Assembly: GCA_002293475.1 (NCBI GenBank)
Contig: DBDG01000044.1
Location: 1 to 59,639, forward strand
Reading direction: 5' to 3'
Length of the DNA stretch: 59,639 nucleotides
Source of the DNA: Lachnospiraceae bacterium UBA938
GTDB taxonomy: Bacteria; Bacillota; Clostridia; Lachnospirales; Lachnospiraceae
Program-made: the position numbers and the translations under genes
The notes under the pieces: model-generated
Databases searched by the model: none
What the model was told of the DNA's origin: nothing
The model's input: only the letters and a program-made list of their open reading frames with translations
Part shown: piece by piece, positions 50,803 to 59,580 of the stretch
How the letters are laid out: every line of letters starts with the position of its first letter
How positions within the stretch are numbered: position 1 is the stretch's first letter

Positions 50803-51933
50803 TTAATTATTATTGCTTGTCCTAATTAGAAACTTACGGCTTTCATATCGTTTTTCTTCAACGTATATAACAATTTGCATGATTACAGCCTTGTTTTCCG
50901 GTATTCCTGACAAAGGCAGTTCCAGAATAATATCTTTGGCCGGCTGATAAACAGCACCTTCTTTTATCAGCAATTTATGTCCGTCAGAATCCCGTACTGT
51001 GACCGGCAGTTCACCGGCCGATACTGAAACACTCGATGCTACAGCCATATTATCAATTCCTGTGAGCATTTTTCGGTCATTTCCAAACAACAATGCAAAT
51101 ACAATAACACCTACTGAAAGTATCATCAGTAAAACCGCTCCAATTGCTCTATCTGCTTTAACCCTTAAAACAGGAACTCCTATAAGACCATTACAGTGAT
51201 CAATATCTCTTTCCAGCTGACCCACATTGGCATATCGCCTACATGGTCTCATTTGAAGGCATTTCATAATAATCTTCCCGATCCCATTCGGCAGGTTCCG
51301 CTTAAATAATACCAAAGGATATTCTGTTTTAGCTGTCAGCAAGAAGCAAAACACCGCTCCCAGACTGTATATATCACTTATTTCCGTAGGTTCAGGCAGC
51401 CTACCGTCAATGACCAGCAGCTCCGGGGCACTAAACCCCGGCGTCCCCGCCCGGACTTTGCCGTGGACAATGGTCGCCGCCCCAAAGTCAATCAGCTTGA
51501 TCCGCCCATCCTCCCGCATCATAATATTAGCAGGCTTCAAGTCGCAATAAATTACCGGCGGCTGACAAGAATGTAGATAACAAAATACCGAAATCAGTTC
51601 TTTCATCACCGCCAGTGCCTGATACTGGTCCATAGGTCCATTCTTCGTCACATAATCTTCAAGCGTCACCCCACGAACAAACTCCGTCACCATATAAACA
51701 GCTTCCCCATCCCTAAAATAGTCATAGACCTTAGGTAAAGCCTGATGCTCCATTCTAATCAACAGCTTAACCTCATTCCAAATACAATACGCGTTCAGCC
51801 CCTCCTGTTCATTAAAAATCGCCTGTTTCACAGCCACAATCTGCTGCAGATGCCGGTCAAAGGCCCGATAAACATACCCTGACCCGCCTTGTCCAACCAT
51901 TTCCCCCATCTCATACCTATCCAAAATCACCAT
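50803..51933 (-). CDS. membrane-anchored Ser/Thr protein kinase
   Basis: A 376-residue bacterial eukaryote-type kinase. Residues 1-255 hold the kinase: VGQGGSGYVYRA (glycine loop), IVAVKQ (ATP Lys), VIYCDLKPANIM (catalytic loop with Tyr-Cys in place of the usual His-Arg), LIDFGAA and FSAPELL. One membrane helix near 263-285 leads to an extracytoplasmic region of about 90 residues. That region is not made of PASTA repeats, so it is unlikely to sense peptidoglycan as PknB/PrkC do. GGAGG precedes ATG 51933. No phosphatase partner is adjacent, and the substrate is unknown. Confidence 0.9.
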   Translation of the reverse strand: MVILDRYEMGEMVGQGGSGYVYRAFDRHLQQIVAVKQAIFNEQEGLNAYCIWNEVKLLIRMEHQALPKVYDYFRDGEAVYMVTEFVRGVTLEDYVTKNGPMDQYQALAVMKELISVFCYLHSCQPPVIYCDLKPANIMMREDGRIKLIDFGAATIVHGKVRAGTPGFSAPELLVIDGRLPEPTEISDIYSLGAVFCFLLTAKTEYPLVLFKRNLPNGIGKIIMKCLQMRPCRRYANVGQLERDIDHCNGLIGVPVLRVKADRAIGAVLLMILSVGVIVFALLFGNDRKMLTGIDNMAVASSVSVSAGELPVTVRDSDGHKLLIKEGAVYQPAKDIILELPLSGIPENKAVIMQIVIYVEEKRYESRKFLIRTSNNN

Positions 51934-52251
51934 GCCACCTAACCTCCCCTTGTATCAATTTGTTATCATCTCCTTATTTCCACAAATTCCCCCACACAAA
52001 TCAGAATCAGCTCTATACAAACCAAGTCAAGAACCAAAATAAAGAGGTCACTATCAAGCAACATACTAATCATCACCAGTGGAAAAATTGGATTACTAAC
52101 AGAAAAAAAGAAAATGTGAAAAAGTGAATACTATCGAACAATCAAAGTAACCAAAAAAGAATCTATAAACCAAATCTTAACCATTACACTGCCAGGCATC
52201 TTACCCATTGCCCCGTAAAACATCCCGCTGAGATACCGAATCCCCCCCAAC
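51934..52251. other. intergenic stretch without recognised features
   Basis: This 318-base gap between the rseP stop and the kinase start is rich in A and C on the plus strand. It holds no convincing frame, hairpin with T tract or consensus promoter that I can point to, though the kinase promoter must lie here or upstream. Confidence 0.6.
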
Positions 52252-53343
52252 TCAAAAGAACTTCGTAATATCATTAAACAGCACCACCACCATCAGCACC
52301 ATCAACGCAATCATCCCGGCCAGATGAACCACCCCTTCTCTTTCCGGCGGAATCGGTTTCCCCCGGATCAGCTCAATCACAATAAACACCAGCCTGCCCC
52401 CGTCCAAAGCCGGCAGCGGAAGCAGATTCATGATACCGAGGTTAACCGACAATATCATCGTAATATTCAGCATGGAAATCAAAACCTGTAAAAATCCATA
52501 AGTCTTCGCGACTTCATATGTCTCCCCGACAATCATCGCCATGCCCAAAGGACCAGCCACGTCATCCCCGCCCAGCCGGCCTTGCAGCATCATCCCAAGG
52601 CTTTTCAAGGTCGAGGTCACACCGAACTGCACCTCATGAAACGCACTGGCAAATATCCCCAGACCTTCCGTCTCCGAATATGGTCCATAGGCATCGACCC
52701 CTAGCAGATACCGTCCCAGTTCCTCATTATAAGCCGGCGTGACCGTCACGCTGTTCTCCACCCCGTCACGTTCATACGTCACCTGCAACGTTTCACCTCT
52801 GCTGGTATAGGAAATAAAGTAAATCTGCCTATATAAATGGATGCTTTCATTGTTTATCTTGGTAATCAGGTCACCTTCCTGCAATCCGGCCGCTTCGGCC
52901 TGCCCGCCTGGGGCAACCATGCCAAGTACCGGCCGGTCGGTGCCCGCATAAGCAACAATGACCAGCCCTAGCAGATAGGCCAGAAAGAAGTTGAATATCG
53001 GACCGGCAATAATAGCGGAAAACCGTGCCCATGCCGATGCTTTGAGGAAGGAGCCCTCGCCCGGTTCCGGCTTGGCATTTCCCCCGTCAACTTCAACATC
53101 TCCATAACCTTCTTTCTCAATCTGGCCGTTTTCACCTTCAAACACACAGGCGCCGCCGATCGGGAAGATTTTCAGGGAATACTTGGTCCCCCCTCTGGTG
53201 AAAGAAAATATCGACGGACCCATGCCGATAAAAAACTCGGTCACATGAATCCCGTTTTTTCTTGCCAGCAGAAAATGCCCTAGTTCATGAGCCACTACTA
53301 TTATAGTAAAAATTAAGATAAAACAAATAACCGTCGCTAACAA
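52252..53343 (-). CDS. rseP: RIP metalloprotease RseP
   Basis: A site-2 protease of 363 residues that cuts membrane-embedded substrates such as anti-sigma factors. VVAHELGHFLLARKNG holds the zinc ligands, a PDZ domain occupies about 115-195 (VLGMVAPGGQAEAAGLQEGD), and NLGIMNLLPLPALDGGRL holds the third ligand region. The start is TTG 53343, five bases after AAGGTG, and it overlaps the dxr stop by seven bases; no ATG is better. It is last in pyrH-frr-uppS-cdsA-dxr-rseP. Confidence 0.96.
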   Translation of the reverse strand: MLATVICFILIFTIIVVAHELGHFLLARKNGIHVTEFFIGMGPSIFSFTRGGTKYSLKIFPIGGACVFEGENGQIEKEGYGDVEVDGGNAKPEPGEGSFLKASAWARFSAIIAGPIFNFFLAYLLGLVIVAYAGTDRPVLGMVAPGGQAEAAGLQEGDLITKINNESIHLYRQIYFISYTSRGETLQVTYERDGVENSVTVTPAYNEELGRYLLGVDAYGPYSETEGLGIFASAFHEVQFGVTSTLKSLGMMLQGRLGGDDVAGPLGMAMIVGETYEVAKTYGFLQVLISMLNITMILSVNLGIMNLLPLPALDGGRLVFIVIELIRGKPIPPEREGVVHLAGMIALMVLMVVVLFNDITKFF

Positions 53344-54488
53344 TTCGTCACCTTCCTGATATATTCATAGCTTTCCGTTTCCGCCTGAATTATCTCTTCC
53401 ACCGTAGGATTCTCTATTACTTTATGATACGCCATAGCCCCGGCAATTAATTCATAAATCTGTAAAAAGATGATTTTTTTATTGAGAAACAGGCTTACTG
53501 CCATTTCATTAGCCGCATTATATACCGTCGGCATGCTGCCTCCCGCCGCCATAGCCCGGTAAGCCATGCCCAGTCCTTTAAAAACTTCTACGTCTGGCTT
53601 TTCGAAGGTAAGTGCGGCTAATTCAAGAAAATCCACCTTTTTACCGCCAAGAGGCGGCCTGTCCGGATAAAACAGCGCATATTGTATCGGCAGCTTCATA
53701 TCCGGTGTCCCTAGCTGTGCCATGACGGCACCGTCAGCGTACTCCACCATAGAATGGATAATGCTCTGCGGGTGCACCACCACCTGGATCTGATCGGCCC
53801 GCAGGTCAAACAGCCATCTTGCCTCCATCACTTCCAGCCCTTTGTTGACCAGCGTCGCTGAATCAATGGTTATCTTTCTCCCCATCGACCAATTGGGATG
53901 CCGTAAGGCCTCCTCGGCCGTCATATCCGCCAGCTCGGCACGGCTCTTCCCCCGAAAAGGCCCGCCCGATGCCGTCAGCCATATCTTTTCCACCCGGTGG
54001 CGGTTCTCTCCCCGCATCGACTGTAGGACGGCACTGTGTTCACTGTCAACCGGCAGGATCGATACCCCGTGTGCGGCTGCCAGCGGCATGATGATGTGCC
54101 CTGCCGTCACCAAGGTCTCCTTATTTGCCAAGGCAATATCCTTGCCCGCCTTTATCGCCGCAATCGTCGGCCTGATCCCGATCATCCCCACGACTGCTGT
54201 CACCAGGATATCCGCTTCCGCCATGACGGCTATTTCCAGCAGCCCTTCCATACCGCAGACCACTTTGACCTCCAGGTCTGCCACGCTGTCCCGCAGCTCG
54301 CGGTAAGCGCCTTCCGTCCACATAGCGGCAATCACGGGATGAAATTCCCTGATCTGTTTTTCCATTGCCGCCACGTTGCTGCCGGCCGCCAGCGCGGTCA
54401 CCTGAAGCTCGTCCCGGTGATTCCTGACTATATCCAGGGTCTGTGTACCGATTGAACCGGTCGAGCCCATTATCGCTATTTTTTTCAT
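53337..54488 (-). CDS. dxr: 1-deoxy-D-xylulose-5-phosphate reductoisomerase
   Basis: The first committed step of the MEP isoprenoid pathway. The 383 residues start with IAIMGSTGSIGTQTLDIV (NADPH site), and continue with ALANKETLVTAG, LPVDSEHSAV with metal ligands, TASGGPFRG and HPNWSMGRKITIDSAT. It supplies isoprene units to UppS two genes upstream. It starts 28 bases after cdsA with a weak ribosome site (AAGG). Confidence 0.97.
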   Translation of the reverse strand: MKKIAIMGSTGSIGTQTLDIVRNHRDELQVTALAAGSNVAAMEKQIREFHPVIAAMWTEGAYRELRDSVADLEVKVVCGMEGLLEIAVMAEADILVTAVVGMIGIRPTIAAIKAGKDIALANKETLVTAGHIIMPLAAAHGVSILPVDSEHSAVLQSMRGENRHRVEKIWLTASGGPFRGKSRAELADMTAEEALRHPNWSMGRKITIDSATLVNKGLEVMEARWLFDLRADQIQVVVHPQSIIHSMVEYADGAVMAQLGTPDMKLPIQYALFYPDRPPLGGKKVDFLELAALTFEKPDVEVFKGLGMAYRAMAAGGSMPTVYNAANEMAVSLFLNKKIIFLQIYELIAGAMAYHKVIENPTVEEIIQAETESYEYIRKVTNC

Positions 54489-54515
54489 ATGCCTTATATT
54501 TTCCTTATATTGCCC

Positions 54516-55346
54516 CTATAACCTGATCATCAATACCGCCAGTAGAAAAATCATCGGTGCCGTAAAAATCACACTGTCGAAACGATCCATGATGCCGCCG
54601 TGACCCGGTATCAGCTTGCCGTAATCCTTGATGTCATGATTCCTTTTGATGGCCGATGCCGCTAGGTCGCCTACTTGCGCAATCACCGCGCCGACTCCGC
54701 CGATCAGGGCAAATATCACGACGAGCTTCTGTTCCCCTGCCAACCGGCTTTGGACAAAATAACCGTACAGGGCACCTACGATGACCGCGCCGGCAATCCC
54801 GCCGACCGCGCCTTCGATTGACTTCTTGGGACTTAAGCGGGGCACCATCTTGTGCTTCCCGATCAGCATCCCTACACAATATGCACAGGTATCACATATC
54901 CACGAACTGATAAATATCAGCCACACAATATAGCTGCCATAATTAAGCGTCCTAGTCAGATAAATACAGGACAGCATGACCGGTGCATATACAATACAGA
55001 AAAAAGCTTCCATGATCTGACGCGCATGATACTTAGGATACATAAAGACATAGATAAACATCAGTGCCACCAGTGCCAGCACTAACGTCAACATAAGCAG
55101 CATCCCGTCACCGGACCAGACCATAACCGCATAATAGCCGGCCACTGCCACAAATCCCAACACCTCCAGCCTACCGGTCGCCTTTCCCCCCAATGTCAGA
55201 CCGCACGCCCTCATCAGCTCATGATATGCTATCAGTGAAATCACAAACAAAACTCCGGCCAATAAATAGCCGCCATATAATATCACTGCAAGGGCTGCCA
55301 CGACAAGGGCAAGCCCACTTATTAACCTAATCCAGAAATTCGTCAT
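54516..55346 (-). CDS. cdsA: phosphatidate cytidylyltransferase
   Basis: CdsA makes CDP-diacylglycerol for phospholipid synthesis. The protein of about 276 residues has about eight membrane helices and the family signature in SPKKSIEGAVGGIAGA and KDYGKLIPGHGGIMDRFDS, whose Asp residues bind metal. I start at ATG 55346, six bases after AGGGGG; ATG 55352 is the alternative. It sits between uppS and dxr. Confidence 0.96.
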   Translation of the reverse strand: MTNFWIRLISGLALVVAALAVILYGGYLLAGVLFVISLIAYHELMRACGLTLGGKATGRLEVLGFVAVAGYYAVMVWSGDGMLLMLTLVLALVALMFIYVFMYPKYHARQIMEAFFCIVYAPVMLSCIYLTRTLNYGSYIVWLIFISSWICDTCAYCVGMLIGKHKMVPRLSPKKSIEGAVGGIAGAVIVGALYGYFVQSRLAGEQKLVVIFALIGGVGAVIAQVGDLAASAIKRNHDIKDYGKLIPGHGGIMDRFDSVIFTAPMIFLLAVLMIRL

Positions 55347-55374
55347 TCCCATCCCCCTAACTTAAAACTGCCGA

Positions 55375-56091
55375 TTATTCCGCAACCGTTCCATACCGCC
55401 GCTCTCTCTGATTATATACTGCGACCGCCTTGATCAATTCTTCTTTTGTAAAGTCAGGCCAAGCCACCGACGTAAAGTAAAACTCCGTATAGGCAAGCTG
55501 CCATAATAAGAAATTAGAAATCCGCTGTTCGTTACATGTCCGGATCATCAGATCCGGTTCCGGCAGCCCAGAAGTATCCAGATAAGCCGCTATCATCTCT
55601 TCATCAATATCCGCTGGCTCTATCTTCCCCAGTTTTACTGCCTCCCCCACGCTTCTTACTGCCCGCACGATCTCATCCCGGCCGCCATAATTGAGCGCAA
55701 TCTGAAATTTCAGCCCGTCATTTTCTTTGGTCGCCGCCTCCAGCTCGGCAATCCTCGACCGGATATCACTGTCCAGCCCGCTTTTATCCCCCAGCACACG
55801 CACACACATCTTATTTTTAGCCGCCGTCTTAAGACAGGTTTTCATGTAATTCCTCAGCAGCTTCATTAAGGCCGCCACTTCATCATCCGGCCGGTTCCAG
55901 TTCTCTGTAGAAAAAGCGTACACCGTCAGATATTCGATTCCCATCCGGTACGCTTCTTCGCAAATCACCTCAACTGTCTTCGCTCCCTGCACATGGCCAT
56001 AATTCCGGGGCATCCCCTTGCTCTTGGCCCATCGTCCGTTACCATCCAGAATAATCGCTACATGCCGGGGCATCTGTAAGCCGTCAACCAT
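55375..56091 (-). CDS. uppS: isoprenyl transferase (undecaprenyl diphosphate synthase)
   Basis: A cis-prenyltransferase that builds the C55 lipid carrier. MPRHVAIILDGNGRWAKSKG supplies the catalytic Asp and diphosphate site, GHVQGAKTVE and YLTVYAFSTENW follow, and PDLMIRTCNEQRISNFLLWQ and YTEFYFTSVAWPDF complete the active site. The frame is open to 56175 (TTG), but the extra 28 residues are not family-like. ATG 56091 with GAGAG about ten bases upstream gives 238 residues. The start remains the least certain of this operon. Confidence 0.94.
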   Translation of the reverse strand: MVDGLQMPRHVAIILDGNGRWAKSKGMPRNYGHVQGAKTVEVICEEAYRMGIEYLTVYAFSTENWNRPDDEVAALMKLLRNYMKTCLKTAAKNKMCVRVLGDKSGLDSDIRSRIAELEAATKENDGLKFQIALNYGGRDEIVRAVRSVGEAVKLGKIEPADIDEEMIAAYLDTSGLPEPDLMIRTCNEQRISNFLLWQLAYTEFYFTSVAWPDFTKEELIKAVAVYNQRERRYGTVAE

Positions 56092-56178
56092 CACATCTAA
56101 TCTCTCTTTCAGAACGTATACTAAAGCGAAAAGCACTCCTCTCTTCAGCCAAGGGAATGCCCTCCATGCCATCAACCC

Positions 56179-56730
56179 TTAAACGGTAAGAATATCCTTG
56201 GATTTATCCTCAACCAGCTTGTCGACGTCCTTTATAAACTTATCAGTCATTTTCTGTAGGCTCTCTTCCAGTTGCCTAGCCTCATCCTCGGAAACCTCGC
56301 CTTTACTCAATTTCTTAAAGGCTTCATTGCCGTCCCGCCGGATATTACGGATAGCCACCTTGCCTTCCTCGCCTTTTTTCCTGACCTCTTTAACCAGTTC
56401 CTTTCTTCTCTCCTCCGTCAGTTCCGGAAACACCAGCCTGATGGAATTGCCGTCGTTAGAAGGATTAATCCCGATATCGGAAGCCAAGATCGCCTTCTCA
56501 ATATCCTTGATCAAAGATTTCTCCCAAGGCGCGATCTGGATCAGCCTTGCTTCCGGTATCGTAATATTTCCTACCTGCTGTATCGGCGTCGGCGTCCCGT
56601 AATAATTCACCTTGATCTTATCCAGCACATGCGGATTGGCGCGCCCGGCCCGGATCCCTGCGTAATCGCTCTCCAGATGCTCATATGTTTTTTTCATCTT
56701 ACTTTCATAGACTTGTAATCTCTCATCCAT
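56179..56730 (-). CDS. frr: ribosome recycling factor
   Basis: RRF splits post-termination ribosomes with EF-G. The 183 residues have the helical pattern with SDYAGIRAGRANPHVLDKI, VNYYGTPTPIQQVGNI and RKELVKEVRKKGEEGKVAIR. The start is ATG 56730 behind GGAGG; the frame is open to 56745. The usual partner order pyrH-frr-uppS is kept. Confidence 0.97.
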   Translation of the reverse strand: MDERLQVYESKMKKTYEHLESDYAGIRAGRANPHVLDKIKVNYYGTPTPIQQVGNITIPEARLIQIAPWEKSLIKDIEKAILASDIGINPSNDGNSIRLVFPELTEERRKELVKEVRKKGEEGKVAIRNIRRDGNEAFKKLSKGEVSEDEARQLEESLQKMTDKFIKDVDKLVEDKSKDILTV

Positions 56731-56809
56731 CTTTACTTCCTCCATTTATACGCCAGCTCACTGTTGCTTCTCATGTACCTTTGACGACAGTTATTCATCC
56801 CTTAATCAT

Positions 56810-57502
56810 CTATACCGTCACGTTCGTTCCCGTAAACTTGCCTTTTACTGCATTAACGATACTCTCCGGTTCGTTCAGCCCAAACACACGCATGGGTATT
56901 TTATTTTCCTTGGCTAGAATCGAAGCCGTCATATCCACTACCTGCAGGTTCTTGGCAATTACTTCATCGATGGAGATCTCGTCGTATTTAAACGCCTGCC
57001 GATTGATATGGGGATCCTCGCTATACACGCCGTCTACGGCCTTAGCGAGCAGGATCATATCGGCGTCCACTTCCGCTGCCCGCAGTACCACGCCGGTATC
57101 TGTTGAAAAAAACGGATGCCCTGTGCCACCCGCAAAAAATACCGCCATGCCTTTGTGGAAATATTTATTTGCCCGGTCTTTGGAAAAGAGCTTGGTAAAA
57201 GACCCACATTCAAAGGGGGTCAAAACCGCGGCCGCCATACCTTCGCTGCGGAAAACCTCCGACACGTAGATACAGTTCATCACGGTCGCCAGCATGCCGA
57301 TCTGATCCGCCTTCGTCCGGTCAATATTACCACTGGTCCGTCCCCGCCAAAAATTTCCGCCGCCAATCACGATTCCGACTTGAATGTCATCGGCCATCAG
57401 CCGTTTTACCTGGCCGGCCACTTCCTTAACTGTATCTTCGTCAAATCCTGTCCTTTTATCCCCCGCCAGCGCTTCACCGCTCAGCTTTAATAGTATTCTC
57501 AT
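56810..57502 (-). CDS. pyrH: UMP kinase
   Basis: A 230-residue amino-acid-kinase fold enzyme that phosphorylates UMP. LLKLSGEALAGD is the phosphate loop, VIGGGNFWRGR the substrate loop, and GTGHPFFSTDTGVVLRAAE a conserved UMP/ATP-site stretch. Its ATG shares one base with the stop of the bactofilin gene (TAATG), so the two are coupled. Confidence 0.97.
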   Translation of the reverse strand: MRILLKLSGEALAGDKRTGFDEDTVKEVAGQVKRLMADDIQVGIVIGGGNFWRGRTSGNIDRTKADQIGMLATVMNCIYVSEVFRSEGMAAAVLTPFECGSFTKLFSKDRANKYFHKGMAVFFAGGTGHPFFSTDTGVVLRAAEVDADMILLAKAVDGVYSEDPHINRQAFKYDEISIDEVIAKNLQVVDMTASILAKENKIPMRVFGLNEPESIVNAVKGKFTGTNVTV

Positions 57503-58371
57503 TATTTTTTACCTTTTTTAAACTCTTCAAAGAAAGAGGTAGGATTCACCTCGGCATAACACTGTGAGCACATTCCTTCAATAACGGCACCATTATTGAT
57601 CTGGACTGACTTGGACTTGATATTGCCCATTACTATCGCTGATGTATCAAGGATAACCGGCCCGTGAACATCAATATCACCCTTGACGGCTCCGGCTATG
57701 ACGGCGCTGTTGGCAAAAATATTGCCGATAATCACGGTACTCTGCCCGATCTTAACACTGCCTAGACTCTTCATTTCTCCGGTTATCTTGGCATTGTCGG
57801 CAAATATCTCCGCCGCCTTCGAATCTCCGATGATACAACCAGTTATATTCAGCTTGCCCAGGATGTCAATATTACCATTTATCACCCCTTCCAGTTCCAA
57901 TGAACCTTCCGAAGTGACATCGCCCACCAGCTTCATGCCGGCGGTAATCGTTGCCGTCTCATCAGATACTTTCTTGTCCGGCAGATCCGATTTCATCATC
58001 TCTGCTTCTGCGGCTGCCACATATACCGATTCTTCCATCATTTCGCTCACCTCTTTCATTATATTCATCTCCTCCGCTTTATCCAGCATCTCATCAATAT
58101 CGATCGGCAGCCCGTCATCAAAAACGGCCGGATCTTCCCAAGGCTCGGCACTATCCTCCGGACCTGCCGCGGCTTTCAGGGGCATATCAGCCGCCAAGAC
58201 ATCGCTTTCCTGCTCTGCGGCGGCTACATCGTCCGCTTCCGCCATTACTTCTTCCAGGTCTGCCATCTCTTCTGATTCATCAGCTTCAGCTATTTCCGGA
58301 CTTTCTCCTTCCGGCAGCAATTCACTGACGGCTTGTGAAAGATCCTCTTTTAAGTCCGTGAAAAATCCCAT
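57502..58371 (-). CDS. bactofilin-like polymer-forming protein
   Basis: A 289-residue protein. The first 130 or so residues are strongly acidic and Ala-rich (EADESEEMADLEEVMAEAD). The bactofilin core of about 110 residues follows from about 145, with regular beta-helix turns such as SEGSLELEGVINGNIDILG, KITGEMKSLGSVKIG and NSAVIAGAVKGDIDVHG. A CSQCYAE segment near the end holds a CxxC pair. Bactofilins self-assemble at the membrane and affect shape or envelope sites; the acidic extension is longer than usual. The start is ATG 58371 behind GGAGG. Confidence 0.9.
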   Translation of the reverse strand: MGFFTDLKEDLSQAVSELLPEGESPEIAEADESEEMADLEEVMAEADDVAAAEQESDVLAADMPLKAAAGPEDSAEPWEDPAVFDDGLPIDIDEMLDKAEEMNIMKEVSEMMEESVYVAAAEAEMMKSDLPDKKVSDETATITAGMKLVGDVTSEGSLELEGVINGNIDILGKLNITGCIIGDSKAAEIFADNAKITGEMKSLGSVKIGQSTVIIGNIFANSAVIAGAVKGDIDVHGPVILDTSAIVMGNIKSKSVQINNGAVIEGMCSQCYAEVNPTSFFEEFKKGKK

Positions 58372-58441
58372 TATATTATCCTCCAATCTTTTATTCTTAA
58401 TAATATGATGAATACTGGATTTACTTACCAGATTTTTACTA

Positions 58442-59398
58442 TCAATGCAATGCTTCCATATGTCTCACCGGCACGGTATCATCACTGATCGGCAGGATCT
58501 GGACATTTTCCATAGCCAGCAGACCTTCGATAATATACGGCAGAGCCTCCACCGTAGAATGTTTTTCTGCCGCATCATGCAGCAACATAATGCCCGTCCG
58601 CTTTCCGCTGACACCGGCAAGACAGTTTTCTACAATCTGCTCCACGCTTAAAGCACCGCTCACGGCATCACCGGAGGCAATATTCCAGTCAAAATAAGTG
58701 ATGTTCTGCTCATCAAGATAAGTAATCAGTTCCTGCATGTCCACATTGCTTACCGTATTGGAACTGCCGCCGGGAAAACGGCAGTATGTACACCATATCC
58801 CGGTCTCTTCATATAAAAACTCCTGGAGCCGGGTCAGATCGCTGCTGAAGCTTTCCACGGACTGATAAATCTCATGATATCTGTGGCTATAAGAATGCAT
58901 GGCCAAGGTATGGCCTTCATCAACAATCCGCCGGTAAGCCTGCCGGGAACTGTCATCAGTCTTGCCCACCACGAAAAACGTGGCTTTCACATCATATTGA
59001 TTCAGGATATCCAATATCGCCGCGGTATTGCTGCTGGGGCCGTCATCAAAGGTCAGATATATCTTTATCTTTTCCGTGTCTTCTGTTATCTCTTCAATCC
59101 GGCCTTCTTCGCCCGTCCTAGTCGATTCTTCCAGCTGCGATGTAACAAAAATGCTGGTCTGAGCCACTTCTTCCGCCGCCGGGGAACTGTCTTCAGTCCC
59201 CGTGGCCGCTCCTATGGCTATGGATGCTTCCAGCTCATCTATCTGCTTCCGGGCATCACTTAACTTAACCGCTAAAACAATGCTGAGGACAGTGGGAAGC
59301 AATATAGCGGTAACTATCATGCAAATAATTATTTTTTTAATAATTTGCACTCTTTTACGGCGTTTTGCCTGCCGCGGCCGGCTATCAATATCTGCCAT
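58442..59398 (-). CDS. membrane-anchored polysaccharide deacetylase
   Basis: A 318-residue CE4 (NodB-homology) deacetylase. One N-terminal membrane helix near 22-44 anchors it outside, followed by a linker and then the catalytic domain: YLTFDDGPSS with the base and metal Asp, MHSYSHRYHEI with two metal His, CRFPGGSSN, FDWNIASGDA and LLHDAAE. It probably removes N-acetyl groups from peptidoglycan or a surface glycan. The start is ATG 59398, nine bases after GAGGGAG; TTG 59401 directly precedes it. Downstream lies the bactofilin gene. Confidence 0.94.
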   Translation of the reverse strand: MADIDSRPRQAKRRKRVQIIKKIIICMIVTAILLPTVLSIVLAVKLSDARKQIDELEASIAIGAATGTEDSSPAAEEVAQTSIFVTSQLEESTRTGEEGRIEEITEDTEKIKIYLTFDDGPSSNTAAILDILNQYDVKATFFVVGKTDDSSRQAYRRIVDEGHTLAMHSYSHRYHEIYQSVESFSSDLTRLQEFLYEETGIWCTYCRFPGGSSNTVSNVDMQELITYLDEQNITYFDWNIASGDAVSGALSVEQIVENCLAGVSGKRTGIMLLHDAAEKHSTVEALPYIIEGLLAMENVQILPISDDTVPVRHMEALH

Positions 59399-59463
59399 CA
59401 AAATCTGCTCCCTCTACCTGTGCTTTTACTATAATACCATAAAAGTTAAAAAGAAAAAAGAGC

Positions 59464-59564
59464 GAAATAAAAAATGTGCGCCGATATCCGATGGGAACGG
59501 TGACGATTCATCGAAGTATTCCGAGAGGCATTTTTCACTGCTAACGGACTGCGGGGCACATTTT
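59464..59564 (-). terminator. large structured terminator-like element
   Basis: On the minus strand AAAATGTGC pairs with GCACATTTT, with further C/G pairs inside, enclosing about 70 bases that can form smaller hairpins, and a T-rich tract follows. It lies 16 bases past the partial gene at 59581 and 66 bases before the deacetylase start. It is either a terminator with a large insert or a cis-regulatory RNA. Confidence 0.5.
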
Positions 59565-59580
59565 CTTATTATCTGTCATC

